NCBI GenBank assembly: GCA_900769055.1
Contig: CAAGFF010000201.1
Coordinates: forward strand, 1 to 19,251
Length of the DNA stretch: 19,251 nt
DNA from: an uncultured Prevotella sp.
GTDB lineage: Bacteria > Bacteroidota > Bacteroidia > Bacteroidales > Bacteroidaceae
Direction: 5' to 3'
Part shown: one piece after another, positions 8,668 to 15,333 of the stretch
Numbering within the stretch: position 1 is the first letter of the stretch
Layout: each line of letters starts with the position of its first letter
The notes under the pieces: generated by a model
Database searches by the model: none
What the model was told of the DNA's origin: nothing
Seen by the model: the letters and a program-made list of their open reading frames with translations, nothing else
Position numbers and translations under genes: made by a program

Positions 8668-9705
8668 TCAACATTCTTTGCACACAGATGTGTTAACTCC
8701 AATACTGCTGATAACTTTGTTGTTGGCCATGTCAATCCTACTGCTGATTGTATTCAGGTATATCTGAGTAGTCGCAACGGAATCGTGCCCCATGCCATCG
8801 CTTATGACAGCAATAGGAATGTCAAGATCCTTGGCTATGCTTGCCCATGAGTGACGGGCAGAATACATTGTGACATTATCACCTGCTCCAATGTCACGAC
8901 ACAAATTTCTCAGCATGTAATTAACAGACATTTGGCATTTGCGGTACTGTTTCTCCAAGGGTTCGATATTTTCATCAAGAATTCCAAGCAGATGATGACC
9001 GTCTAGTGAGGGCCAACGGTCTACGATGTCCTGCATGCACTCCAACCATAGAACACTTATAGTCTGTCCCGTCTTTCTTCTGCGATAAGTCAAGATGTTG
9101 CCCTTAAGATTCTCTTTTGTAAGATGTGCCATGTCCACGAAAGACATACCACGTGTAAGAAAGCTGAACATGAACATGTCACGTGCAAACCGTTGTTTGC
9201 CCGTTTGTCCCTTTGCCGTGAAAATTTTCCTGACGGCATCTATGCTAAGTGCGCGCTTCGAGGTTCTTGCCACTCCTGTGTAAACACGGGCAAAGGGTTT
9301 AGTGTCGATTGCGAGTCCTTCCCTTACAGCCTCATTGTACACAGCACGAAGGATGCGAAGGTAGAACGATACGGAGTTCATGGTCATACCCTCGCTTTTC
9401 AGATACCCCTCGTACTCCTCTGCCAATGAGCTGGTGACCTCATCAGGCCTCAGCGGCTTTCCGCCAAGGAAATTTGCAAGACGTCTATACGCTGAGCGAT
9501 AGGTGTCGGCCGTGCGCAGGCTGCCCAATTGCTCTTTCCTGTCCGCTATTCGGTTCATAAGTTTGAGGATGTCCGTACCAGAGCTGCTTGATTCTTGCTT
9601 GTCCATAGCCAGGAAACACACCTCGTCCTGTTCTATCCTAATTACAATAGTACCCTTAAAAGCCTTCTCCACTTCTGGAGAAACAATTATTTTGAACTGT
9701 CCCAT
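8668..9705 (-). CDS. Tyrosine recombinase (probable DNA invertase)
   Basis: From ATG 9705 the protein has 345 residues; an in-frame TTG at 9729 would add eight. It has an N-terminal SAM-like core-binding domain (~residues 45-130, TYRSAYRRLANFLGG) and a C-terminal catalytic domain. Active-site residues are visible: Arg185 (LTRGMSFVDM), Lys211 (YRRRKTG), Arg284 (YSARHSW), His307 (GMGHDS) and the nucleophile Tyr316 (TQIYLNT). The first His of the usual HxxR box is Tyr281, a substitution I believe is common in this Bacteroidetes subfamily. The GMSFVDMAHL signature is typical of that group. The gene fills most of a segment bounded by inverted repeats, so inversion of that segment is its likely reaction. 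No clear consensus promoter precedes it. Confidence 0.92.
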   Translation of the reverse strand: MGQFKIIVSPEVEKAFKGTIVIRIEQDEVCFLAMDKQESSSSGTDILKLMNRIADRKEQLGSLRTADTYRSAYRRLANFLGGKPLRPDEVTSSLAEEYEGYLKSEGMTMNSVSFYLRILRAVYNEAVREGLAIDTKPFARVYTGVARTSKRALSIDAVRKIFTAKGQTGKQRFARDMFMFSFLTRGMSFVDMAHLTKENLKGNILTYRRRKTGQTISVLWLECMQDIVDRWPSLDGHHLLGILDENIEPLEKQYRKCQMSVNYMLRNLCRDIGAGDNVTMYSARHSWASIAKDLDIPIAVISDGMGHDSVATTQIYLNTISSRIDMANNKVISSIGVNTSVCKEC

Positions 9706-9910
9706 ACTGACATATTTATAATATAACAAACCGACTTTTCTTGGGGGGATGAGACGTTACAGATTCCATGTTGTCTAATATAACGTTTAAAGCCACTTTG
9801 TGTTGTAGGCCTAATGGTCAACAGATAAAGACTTTTTGACGTACTTTGTATGGAAAAACAGCCTTATTTGAAGAAAATCGGTTAAAAGAAATAAAAAAAA
9901 GCGGAATTTA

Positions 9911-9942
9911 TTTGCTCGCCTTAAAAAATATCTCTATATTTG
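9911..9942 (+). promoter_or_regulatory. Consensus Bacteroidetes promoter inside the invertible segment
   Basis: TTTG at 9911-9914, a 20-bp spacer, then TATATTTG at 9935-9942 match the Bacteroidetes -33/-7 elements (TTTG, 19-21 bp, TAnnTTTG) exactly. Transcription should start near 9949, at the inner edge of the right inverted repeat. It now points toward the 3' end of asnS. After inversion it would drive the 1182-residue lipoprotein operon. Confidence 0.8.
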
Positions 9943-9948
9943 CACCGA

Positions 9949-9971
9949 ATTTACATTTCTTGGGCAGAGAT
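9949..9971 (-). repeat. Right inverted repeat of the invertible segment
   Basis: Exact 23-bp reverse complement of 8625-8647. It begins 7 bp downstream of the -7 box of the outward promoter, so the promoter stays inside the segment and the transcript starts at or within the repeat. This arrangement resembles known invertible promoters. Confidence 0.9.
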
Positions 9972-10027
9972 CAGAAAAATAGATTATAAATATTAGTCTC
10001 TTTAATGCGTGCCAACTATTGTTTCTT

Positions 10028-10090
10028 CCTGAAAAGCAAAGCCATGTTACCGGAAACCATATGGTTTCCAAGGTAACATAGCTTTTCGGG
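10028..10090. repeat. Long imperfect inverted repeat (cruciform or RNA hairpin)
   Basis: Three nested paired blocks form one stem. CCTGAAAAGC (10028-10037) pairs with GCTTTTCGGG (10081-10090, one G-U). ATGTTACC (10044-10051) pairs with GGTAACAT (10072-10079). The centre GGAAACCATATGGTTTCC (10052-10069) is a perfect 18-bp palindrome. The plus-strand side is followed by an A tract rather than a T tract, so it is not a canonical terminator for rightward RNA. It lies between the invertible segment and asnS. It may cap or stabilise RNA made by the outward promoter. Confidence 0.6.
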
Positions 10091-10117
10091 ATAAAAAAAA
10101 TATATAAAAACACACAT

Positions 10118-10150
10118 AAGGCCGGATCTTCTTAACAGGAGACCGACCTT
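10118..10150. terminator. Possible bidirectional terminator between the invertible segment and asnS
   Basis: AAGGCCGG (10118-10125) pairs with CCGACCTT (10143-10150) through one G-U. On the minus strand, after asnS, T-rich tracts follow after a 7-base gap (plus-strand A runs at 10106-10110 and 10093-10100). On the plus strand it is followed by ATTATTTTCT. It could therefore stop asnS RNA in one direction and RNA from the invertible promoter in the other. Confidence 0.5.
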
Positions 10151-10163
10151 ATTATTTTCTCTC

Positions 10164-11582
10164 TTAGAATTCTGCGTTGTTTGGAGTTCGCGGGAACGGG
10201 ATGACATCGCGGATGTTCTGCATTCCCGTTACGAAGAGTATCAGTCGCTCAAATCCCAGTCCGAATCCGGCGTGAGGGCATGAGCCGTATTTGCGGGTAT
10301 CCAGGTACCAGGCCATATCCTTCATAGGTATGTTGCGTGCCTGTATCTCGCCCATCAGCTTGTCGTAGTTCTCCTCACGTACGGAGCCGCCGATAATCTC
10401 GCCTATCTGTGGGAACAGCACGTCTGTGCCTTGCACTGTCTGTCCGCTCTTGCCGTTGTACCCAGACTCCTCCTCGTCAATCTTCATGTAGAATGCCTTG
10501 ATGGCCTTAGGATAGTTGGTCATGATGACAGGCTTCTTGAAGTACTCTTCCACGAGATAGCGCTCGTGCTCTGAGGCGAGGTCGTCGCCCCACTCGCATG
10601 GGAACTCGAATTTCTTGCCTTTCTGGATGGCTTCCTGAAGTATCTTTATACCCTCGGTATATGGCAGGCGCACGAATTCCGACTTGAGGATTCCCTCAAG
10701 ACGCTCTATAAGACCCTTGTCAATCATCTTGTTGAGGAATGCCAGGTCGTCCTTGCAGTTGTCGAGAGCCCATTTCACGCAGTACTTGATGAAGTCTTCC
10801 TCAAGGTCCATCAGTTCTTCCAGATTCATGAATGCCACCTCTGGCTCAATCATCCAGAACTCGGCGAGATGCCTCGGGGTGTTTGAGTTCTCTGCGCGGA
10901 ATGTTGGTCCGAAAGTGTATATCGCTCCCAATGCCGTGGCACCCAGCTCGCCTTCCAACTGTCCAGATACGGTAAGAGAGGTCTGCTTTCCGAAGAAGTC
11001 GTCAGAGTAGTCAATCTTTCCGTCCTCGTTCTTCTTCAGGTCGTAGAGGTTCTTGGTCGTAACCTGGAACATCTGTCCTGCTCCCTCGCAGTCGCTGGCT
11101 GTGATGAGAGGTGTGTGGAAGTAGAAATATCCATGCTCGTGGAAGTATGTGTGGATAGCCATCGCCATGTTGTGGCGTATTCGCATAACGGCTCCGAAGG
11201 TATTGGTACGCAAGCGGAGGTGTGCGAACTGGCGCATATACTCGAACGATTGTCCCTTCTTCTGCATTGGGTAGTCGTTTCCACACAGACCGTAGATTTC
11301 AATCTCGTCGGCCTGTATTTCCACAGCCTGTCCCTGTCCCTGGCTTTCCACCAACGCTCCAACGACGCTGATGCAGGAGCCTGTGGTAATCTGCTTGAGC
11401 AAATTGTCATCGACCTTTGATGGGTCGACTACTATCTGCACATTATTAATAGTAGAACCATCGTTGAGGGCGATAAAATCGACCGCTTTGCTACTGCGAT
11501 GGGTTCTCACCCATCCCTTGACATTCACGATTGCGCCGAAGTCCCTAAGTTGCAGGACATCGACAACCTTAGTTCTTTTCAT
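10164..11582 (-). CDS. asnS: Asparaginyl-tRNA synthetase
   Basis: Class II aminoacyl-tRNA synthetase that charges tRNA-Asn with asparagine in the cytoplasm. The 472 residues match the usual length. An N-terminal OB-fold anticodon-binding domain covers ~15-100 (VKGWVRTHRSSKAVDFIALNDG). The catalytic domain carries motif 2 (FGPTFRAENSNTPRHLAEFW, ~224-243) and motif 3 (GFGLGFERLILF, ~439-450). The C-terminus (NIRDVIPFPRTPNNAEF) is typical of AsnRS rather than AspRS. It starts 71 bp after the pseudouridine synthase gene with no consensus promoter in the gap, so cotranscription is likely. Its 3' end faces the outgoing promoter of the invertible segment. Confidence 0.97.
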   Translation of the reverse strand: MKRTKVVDVLQLRDFGAIVNVKGWVRTHRSSKAVDFIALNDGSTINNVQIVVDPSKVDDNLLKQITTGSCISVVGALVESQGQGQAVEIQADEIEIYGLCGNDYPMQKKGQSFEYMRQFAHLRLRTNTFGAVMRIRHNMAMAIHTYFHEHGYFYFHTPLITASDCEGAGQMFQVTTKNLYDLKKNEDGKIDYSDDFFGKQTSLTVSGQLEGELGATALGAIYTFGPTFRAENSNTPRHLAEFWMIEPEVAFMNLEELMDLEEDFIKYCVKWALDNCKDDLAFLNKMIDKGLIERLEGILKSEFVRLPYTEGIKILQEAIQKGKKFEFPCEWGDDLASEHERYLVEEYFKKPVIMTNYPKAIKAFYMKIDEEESGYNGKSGQTVQGTDVLFPQIGEIIGGSVREENYDKLMGEIQARNIPMKDMAWYLDTRKYGSCPHAGFGLGFERLILFVTGMQNIRDVIPFPRTPNNAEF

Positions 11583-11607
11583 ACTTTAGATAATTATTAT
11601 TATAAAT

Positions 11608-11637
11608 CCCCTCCCCACCATCATGTGGGAGAAGGGG
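11608..11637 (-). terminator. GC-rich hairpin between the pseudouridine synthase gene and asnS
   Basis: On the minus strand a C-rich arm (plus-strand 11625-11637) can pair with a G-rich arm (11608-11618) around a 6-base loop, with one bulged or mismatched position. It is followed by ATTTATAATAATAAT rather than a clean T tract. It may be a weak terminator or a processing hairpin that tunes asnS expression. Confidence 0.4.
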
Positions 11638-11653
11638 AATATGTTGATTGCGA

Positions 11654-13066
11654 TTATTCGAATGCGCCCATGCGGAGCATGTCTACTTCCTGCTCAGTGA
11701 GGAAGCGCCAGTCGCCGCGTCGCAGGTTCTTCTTGGTAAGACCGGCAAACTGTACTCGGTCGAGCTTGACAACACGGTAGCCAAGGCTCTCGAAGATACG
11801 GCGGACGATACGGTTCTTGCCGCTGTGTATCTCAATGCCCACCTGGCTCTTGTCCCTCTCGTCAGCATACTCTACGGCATCTGCACGTACCTCGCCGTCC
11901 TCAAGCTCAATGCCCTCGGTAATCTGCTGCATGTCGTGCAAGGTGACATTCTTGTCGAGATATACGTGATAAACCTTTTTCTTGAGGAATTTGGGATGAG
12001 TGAGCTTGCTTGCCATGTCGCCATCGTTGGTGAGCAGAAGTACACCTGTGGTGTTGCGGTCAAGACGGCCTACAGGATATATTCTCTCCGGGCAGGCATC
12101 CTTTACAAGATCCATGACTGTCTTGCGCTGCTGTGGGTCATCGACAGTTGTCACATAGTCCTTTGGCTTGTTGAGGAGCACGTATACCTTCTTCTCCAAT
12201 GATACTGGCTGGTCGTGGAACTTCACCTCATCGGTACGCATTACCTTTGTACCAAGCTCTGTTACTACCTGACCGTTAACGAGTACCACTCCTGCCTGTA
12301 TGAACTCGTCAGCCTCACGGCGCGAGCATACTCCGGCGTTGGCCAGGAACTTGTTCAGACGTATCGGCTCGTTCGGGTCTATGTGTGTCTCCTTATACTC
12401 GATACGCTTCTTCATGCTGTACTTGGCATTTGGATCATAGCCTGGTGTGCGCTGTCCGTAACCGCCACGCTGCTGGTAGCCACCCTGACGCTGCTGTCCG
12501 TAGCCGCCACGCTGCTGATAGCCACCCTGGCGCTGCTGTCCGTAACCACCCTGACGCTGCTGTCCGTAGCCGCCCTGGCGCTGCTGTCCGTAGCCTCCCT
12601 GGCGCTGCTGTCCGTAGCCGCCCTGGCGTGGCTGGAAACCACCACGTGGCTGATAGCCACCCTGACGTGGCTGATAGCCGCCATCCTGTTCACCATTGTT
12701 GTTATATCTGGGCTGATAGCCGTTTGTCCTCGGACGTGGCTGATAGCCTTCGTTGCGCTGATAGCCATGCTGCTGCCCGTAGCCACCCTGACGCTGCTGG
12801 TAGGGGCGTGGCTGATACGGGCGCTGCTGTTGCTGTCCGCCAGCACCTTGCAGGGCAGCACCAAAGCCTTCTGGTCTGAAGCCGCCTTCATCCTGAGTAC
12901 GGCTCTTGTCGGTTGTGTAAGTGCGTTGCGTGTGAATGCGTGGACGCTGTGGTCTTCCTCCTGCACGATAATCTCTCTGATAATTTGCGGGTCTGTAGCC
13001 TTCACGGCTGTTGTCACCCTGCTGTGCAGAGGTGTCCAACGATTTGTTCTCCATTTCTGAATCCAT
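11654..13066 (-). CDS. RluB/RsuA-family rRNA pseudouridine synthase with long Q/G/Y/R-rich N-terminus
   Basis: Of 470 residues, the C-terminal ~240 form a standard enzyme that isomerises a specific uridine in ribosomal RNA. An S4 RNA-binding domain lies at ~235-282 (IRLNKFLANAGVCSRREADEF). The catalytic domain carries the motif YPVGRLDRNTTGVLLLTNDG with nucleophile Asp336. The first ~215 residues are unlike RsuA/RluB of model bacteria: Gln, Gly, Tyr and Arg dominate, with many copies of QQRQGGYG-like units at ~92-206. This should be disordered and RNA-binding. Similar tails occur on Bacteroidetes pseudouridine synthases. Met1 (13066) or Met5 (13054) may be the start. Large-subunit (RluB) or small-subunit (RsuA) specificity cannot be decided here. 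Confidence 0.9.
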   Translation of the reverse strand: MDSEMENKSLDTSAQQGDNSREGYRPANYQRDYRAGGRPQRPRIHTQRTYTTDKSRTQDEGGFRPEGFGAALQGAGGQQQQRPYQPRPYQQRQGGYGQQHGYQRNEGYQPRPRTNGYQPRYNNNGEQDGGYQPRQGGYQPRGGFQPRQGGYGQQRQGGYGQQRQGGYGQQRQGGYGQQRQGGYQQRGGYGQQRQGGYQQRGGYGQRTPGYDPNAKYSMKKRIEYKETHIDPNEPIRLNKFLANAGVCSRREADEFIQAGVVLVNGQVVTELGTKVMRTDEVKFHDQPVSLEKKVYVLLNKPKDYVTTVDDPQQRKTVMDLVKDACPERIYPVGRLDRNTTGVLLLTNDGDMASKLTHPKFLKKKVYHVYLDKNVTLHDMQQITEGIELEDGEVRADAVEYADERDKSQVGIEIHSGKNRIVRRIFESLGYRVVKLDRVQFAGLTKKNLRRGDWRFLTEQEVDMLRMGAFE

Positions 13067-13188
13067 AATTCTTTTAATTTATTAGCCTCACGGCCTGGGG
13101 TTAGTAAAAAATATTATTGTACTATTTATTATTGTCGATTGAAAGCTGAAGGTTTTCCCCTCATCGGTTTTCCCTCATGTAGGGACAC

Positions 13189-13300
13189 AACCTCATAACC
13201 TCAAAACCTTACAACCTCAAAACCTTACAACCTCAAAACCTTATAACCTCATAATCTCATAACCTCAAAACCTCAAAACCTCAAAACCTTATAACCTCAC
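13189..13300. repeat. Minisatellite of fourteen 8-bp units
   Basis: Fourteen contiguous 8-bp units fit AACCT(C/T)A(A/T/C): AACCTCAA, AACCTTAC, AACCTCAT, AACCTTAT and one variant, AATCTCAT. The array ends just before the purB stop codon, on its downstream side. Part of it has a 16-bp higher-order period (AACCTCAA then AACCTTAC). The rest of the 236-bp gap (13067-13188) shows no clear promoter. Confidence 0.85.
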
Positions 13301-13302
13301 AC

Positions 13303-14649
13303 CTAAATTCCTGTATAGTTGCTTGGTGTAATGGCCATAATCTCAGCCTTGACGCTATCGCTGACATTGAGTGTTCTCACGAACTCGTGAATGGTCTGCT
13401 CAGTCATCTTGGCATTAGTACGGGTAAGGGCCTTGAGGGCCTCGTACGGGTGCGGGTAGGCTTCTCTTCTGAGTATGGTCTGTATAGCCTCAGCCACAAC
13501 AGCCCATGTATTGTCGAGGTCTTCCTGCAATTTCTCCTCATTGAGGATGAGCTTGCGCAGTCCCTTCAGGGTACTCTGTATGGCAATGAGTCCATGTCCG
13601 AGTGGCACACCAACATTCCTCAGTACCGTAGAGTCTGTGAGGTCTCTCTGCAAACGGCTTACCGGCAGCTTCTGTGCAAGGAACTGCAGTATGGCGTTGG
13701 CGATGCCGAGGTTGCCCTCGCTGTTCTCGAAGTCTATTGGGTTCACCTTGTGCGGCATGGCACTTGAGCCTACCTCTCCTGCCTTAATCTTCTGCTTGAA
13801 GTACTCCATGGAGATATACATCCAGAAGTCGCGGTCGAGGTCGATGATGATGGTGTTGATACGCCTAACGGCATCAAACACGCCACCCAGATGGTCGTAG
13901 TTGCTAATCTGTGTAGTATACTGCTCCCTTTGCAGCCCGAGCTTGTCGCTTACGAACTTGTTGCCGAAAGCCTTCCAGTCGTATTCGGGATAAGCAACAT
14001 GGTGTGCGTTGTAGTTGCCAGTAGCTCCACCAAACTTGGCTGTCATCTTGCATGCCTTCAGAGCATCCAACTGCTCAGTGAGTCGATACACGAATACCAT
14101 CACCTCCTTGCCAAGTCTCGTTGGCGAGGCGGGCTGTCCGTGAGTCTTTGCCAGCATTGGCACATCGGCCCACTGCTCTGCATATTCACGCAGCTGCGCA
14201 ATCAATTCCTCAACAGCAGGCACATAGACATCCTCCAAAGCCTCCTTGACAGACAAGGGGACACTGGTATTGTTGATATCCTGTGACGTGAGGCCAAAGT
14301 GTATGAACTCCTTGTATGCGTCAAGGCCACCAATCTTGTCGAACTCTTCCTTGATGAAGTATTCCACGGCCTTAACATCATGGTTGGTTACCTTCTCAAT
14401 GTCCTTCACCCTCTGGGCTGACGTCTCGTCAAAGCAACGGTAAATGTCGCGAAGGCTCTCGAAAAGGCTATTGTCGAAAGATGCGAGCTGCGGCAATGGC
14501 AACTCACACAAAGCGATAAAATACTCTATTTCTACCCTGATACGATAGCGGATAAGTGCAAACTCAGAAAAATAGCCTGCCAAAGGCTCTGTCTTACTTC
14601 TGTAACGCCCATCTATCGGCGAGATGGCTGTCAGCAAATCAAGATTCAT
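13303..14649 (-). CDS. purB: Adenylosuccinate lyase
   Basis: Cytoplasmic enzyme that removes fumarate from SAICAR and from adenylosuccinate in purine and AMP synthesis. The 448-residue length is typical. The fumarase/lyase signature SSAMPHKVNPIDFENSEGN lies at ~295-313, with catalytic serine at 295 or 296. The second active-site segment KTHGQPASPTRLG contains His170. TSQDINNT at ~121-128 is a further family motif. Closely similar lyases (argininosuccinate lyase, fumarase) lack the MPHKVNPIDFE form. A TAnnTTTG box lies 26 bp upstream of the start, giving a short leader. The stop codon abuts a minisatellite. Confidence 0.96.
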   Translation of the reverse strand: MNLDLLTAISPIDGRYRSKTEPLAGYFSEFALIRYRIRVEIEYFIALCELPLPQLASFDNSLFESLRDIYRCFDETSAQRVKDIEKVTNHDVKAVEYFIKEEFDKIGGLDAYKEFIHFGLTSQDINNTSVPLSVKEALEDVYVPAVEELIAQLREYAEQWADVPMLAKTHGQPASPTRLGKEVMVFVYRLTEQLDALKACKMTAKFGGATGNYNAHHVAYPEYDWKAFGNKFVSDKLGLQREQYTTQISNYDHLGGVFDAVRRINTIIIDLDRDFWMYISMEYFKQKIKAGEVGSSAMPHKVNPIDFENSEGNLGIANAILQFLAQKLPVSRLQRDLTDSTVLRNVGVPLGHGLIAIQSTLKGLRKLILNEEKLQEDLDNTWAVVAEAIQTILRREAYPHPYEALKALTRTNAKMTEQTIHEFVRTLNVSDSVKAEIMAITPSNYTGI

Positions 14650-14674
14650 ATTCTAATACGTATTATTGTGGCTG

Positions 14675-14682
14675 CAAAGTTA
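14675..14682 (-). promoter_or_regulatory. Probable -7 element of the purB promoter
   Basis: On the minus strand TAACTTTG matches the Bacteroidetes -7 consensus TAnnTTTG. Transcription would start near 14668, about 18 bases before the purB ATG. No TTTG is found at the ideal -33 distance, so only half of the promoter is supported. Confidence 0.45.
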
Positions 14683-14771
14683 AACATTTTGTGCGAAACA
14701 TGGCATTCATAAACATATAAAATATCTAAAAAGCATATCACGCACGTCATCACGACGCAAGGTGTGCAGAC

Positions 14772-14803
14772 AAAAAACCCCACATTCTGGTGAGAATGCA
14801 GGG
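14772..14803 (-). terminator. Intrinsic terminator after tRNA-Val
   Basis: On the minus strand CCCTGCATTCT pairs with AGAATGTGGGG around a 4-base loop (two wobble pairs). Six Ts follow (plus-strand A tract 14772-14777). It lies 9 bp past the tRNA 3' end and separates the tRNA from purB. Confidence 0.8.
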
Positions 14804-14812
14804 ATTTCGTTG

Positions 14813-14887
14813 TGGGCGTTGACGGATTCGAACCGCCGACCCTCTGCTTGTAAGGCAGATGCTCTAAACCAGCTGAGCTAAACGCCC
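14813..14887 (-). tRNA. tRNA-Val (anticodon UAC)
   Basis: A full cloverleaf can be drawn on the minus strand. The acceptor stem GGGCGTT (5' end at 14887) pairs with AACGCCC, with discriminator A. The D arm is in TAGCTCAGCTGG. The anticodon stem TCTGC/GCAGA encloses loop CTTACAA with anticodon TAC, and the T arm contains GGTTCGAATCC. CCA is not encoded. The anticodon reads GUA valine codons. A perfect promoter lies upstream and a terminator downstream, so it forms a single-gene unit. Confidence 0.96.
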
Positions 14888-14906
14888 GTCGTTTGATTTG
14901 CGGGTG

Positions 14907-14937
14907 CAAAGGTAGAACTATTTTTTCATTCCACAAA
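14907..14937 (-). promoter_or_regulatory. Consensus promoter of tRNA-Val
   Basis: On the minus strand TTTG (plus-strand 14934-14937), a 19-bp spacer and TACCTTTG (14907-14914) fit the Bacteroidetes promoter exactly. Transcription would start near 14900, about 13 bases before the mature tRNA. It supports the taxonomic reading and calibrates the other promoter calls. Confidence 0.75.
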
Positions 14938-15060
14938 GAAATCGCCCGGAAAATTTATTTTGTTTAACAGTTGAGGAGGAATGGGTAATTATTCAGCGAA
15001 TGCGTTTTATTACAAATAGTCGATTTCTGGTTTCTTAATTGGCACGCGCTGTAGGCGCAG

Positions 15061-15103
15061 AACCAACGGTCACTGGCCGAGGGGTAAAGTAAAGTTGAGT
15101 TAT
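15061..15103 (+). repeat. Direct repeat, copy A (43 bp)
   Basis: It begins AACCAACGGTCAC and ends GTAAAGTTGAGTTAT. It matches 15334-15376 at 39 of 43 positions, 273 bp apart and in the same orientation. The similarity does not extend beyond the 43 bp on either side. Confidence 0.8.
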
Positions 15104-15153
15104 TGATAGATGGAATGACAGATGAGTGATAGATGTGACAGATGTGATAGATG
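15104..15153 (+). repeat. Tandem TGAYAGATG units
   Basis: Five copies of the 9-bp unit TGA(T/C)AGATG occur here, the last three contiguous (15127-15153). Related motifs recur in the same intergenic region near 15407-15420 (inverted, CATCTGTCA) and 15610-15617. Confidence 0.65.
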
Positions 15154-15161
15154 AATCCAAA

Positions 15162-15196
15162 AAAACGGCGTTTTTCGAGTCGAAAACCGCCGTTTT
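15162..15196. repeat. 35-bp near-perfect dyad
   Basis: Two 17-bp arms (15162-15178 and 15180-15196, AAAACGGCG and CGCCGTTTT at the outer ends) flank one central base and differ at one position. The next 45 bp contain a weaker dyad around CCATGGG and a partial repeat of the arm (AACAGCCGTTTTA). It would form a very stable hairpin in RNA or single-stranded DNA. Confidence 0.65.
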
Positions 15197-15297
15197 ACGA
15201 GCAAAAACCATGGGTTTTCGATGCAAAAACAGCCGTTTTATAACTGAACTTATTACCTTTATTAAACTTTCTGAAGCACTTAATTCTTAGAAGTTAA

Positions 15298-15325
15298 GGA
15301 AGTTCTCGCCTAAGCGATAACTTCC
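15298..15325. repeat. Small stem-loop just upstream of direct repeat B
   Basis: GGAAGTT (15298-15304) pairs with AACTTCC (15319-15325), and inside it TCGC pairs with GCGA around a 4-base loop. It ends 8 bp before copy B of the 43-bp direct repeat. Confidence 0.45.
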
Positions 15326-15333
15326 CACTTCCA

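Larger units (their letters stand above)
8625..9971. mobile_element. Putative invertible DNA segment (phase-variation switch)
   Basis: A 1347-bp segment is bounded by perfect 23-bp inverted repeats. It contains a single tyrosine recombinase gene on the minus strand and, 7 bp inside the right repeat, an outward-facing consensus promoter. As sequenced, the promoter fires rightward, away from the envelope operon. Inversion would place it at plus-strand ~8654-8685, firing leftward through the left repeat into the lipoprotein gene with a leader of roughly 70 bases. It lacks transposase, cargo genes and an obvious target duplication, which argues against an ordinary insertion element. Promoter inversion by local tyrosine recombinases is established for Bacteroides fragilis surface proteins. 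Activity at this locus is inference. Confidence 0.8.

Noticed and set aside
8625..9971. Reading the repeat-bounded segment as an insertion sequence or integrated phage
   Set aside because: There is no transposase, phage gene or cargo, no clear target duplication outside the repeats, and no attachment site at a tRNA. The outward promoter at the edge fits inversion better.
12215..13060. Long plus-strand open frames opposite the pseudouridine synthase gene
   Set aside because: They run across the antisense of the Gln/Gly/Tyr/Arg repeat region and translate to low-complexity Leu/Ala/Ser-rich sequence. They are by-products of repeat composition, not genes.
13189..13300. CRISPR array
   Set aside because: Units are 8 bp, contiguous and lack unique spacers. 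No cas genes are present.
14813..14887. tRNA-Val as an integration site for a mobile element
   Set aside because: I found no repeat of the tRNA 3' end in the following 800 bp and no integrase next to it. The only recombinase lies 5 kb away inside its own inverted repeats.
15035..15226. 63-codon minus-strand frame in the intergenic region
   Set aside because: It is built from the tandem units, the dyad and the direct repeat, with no start signal or similarity that I recognise.
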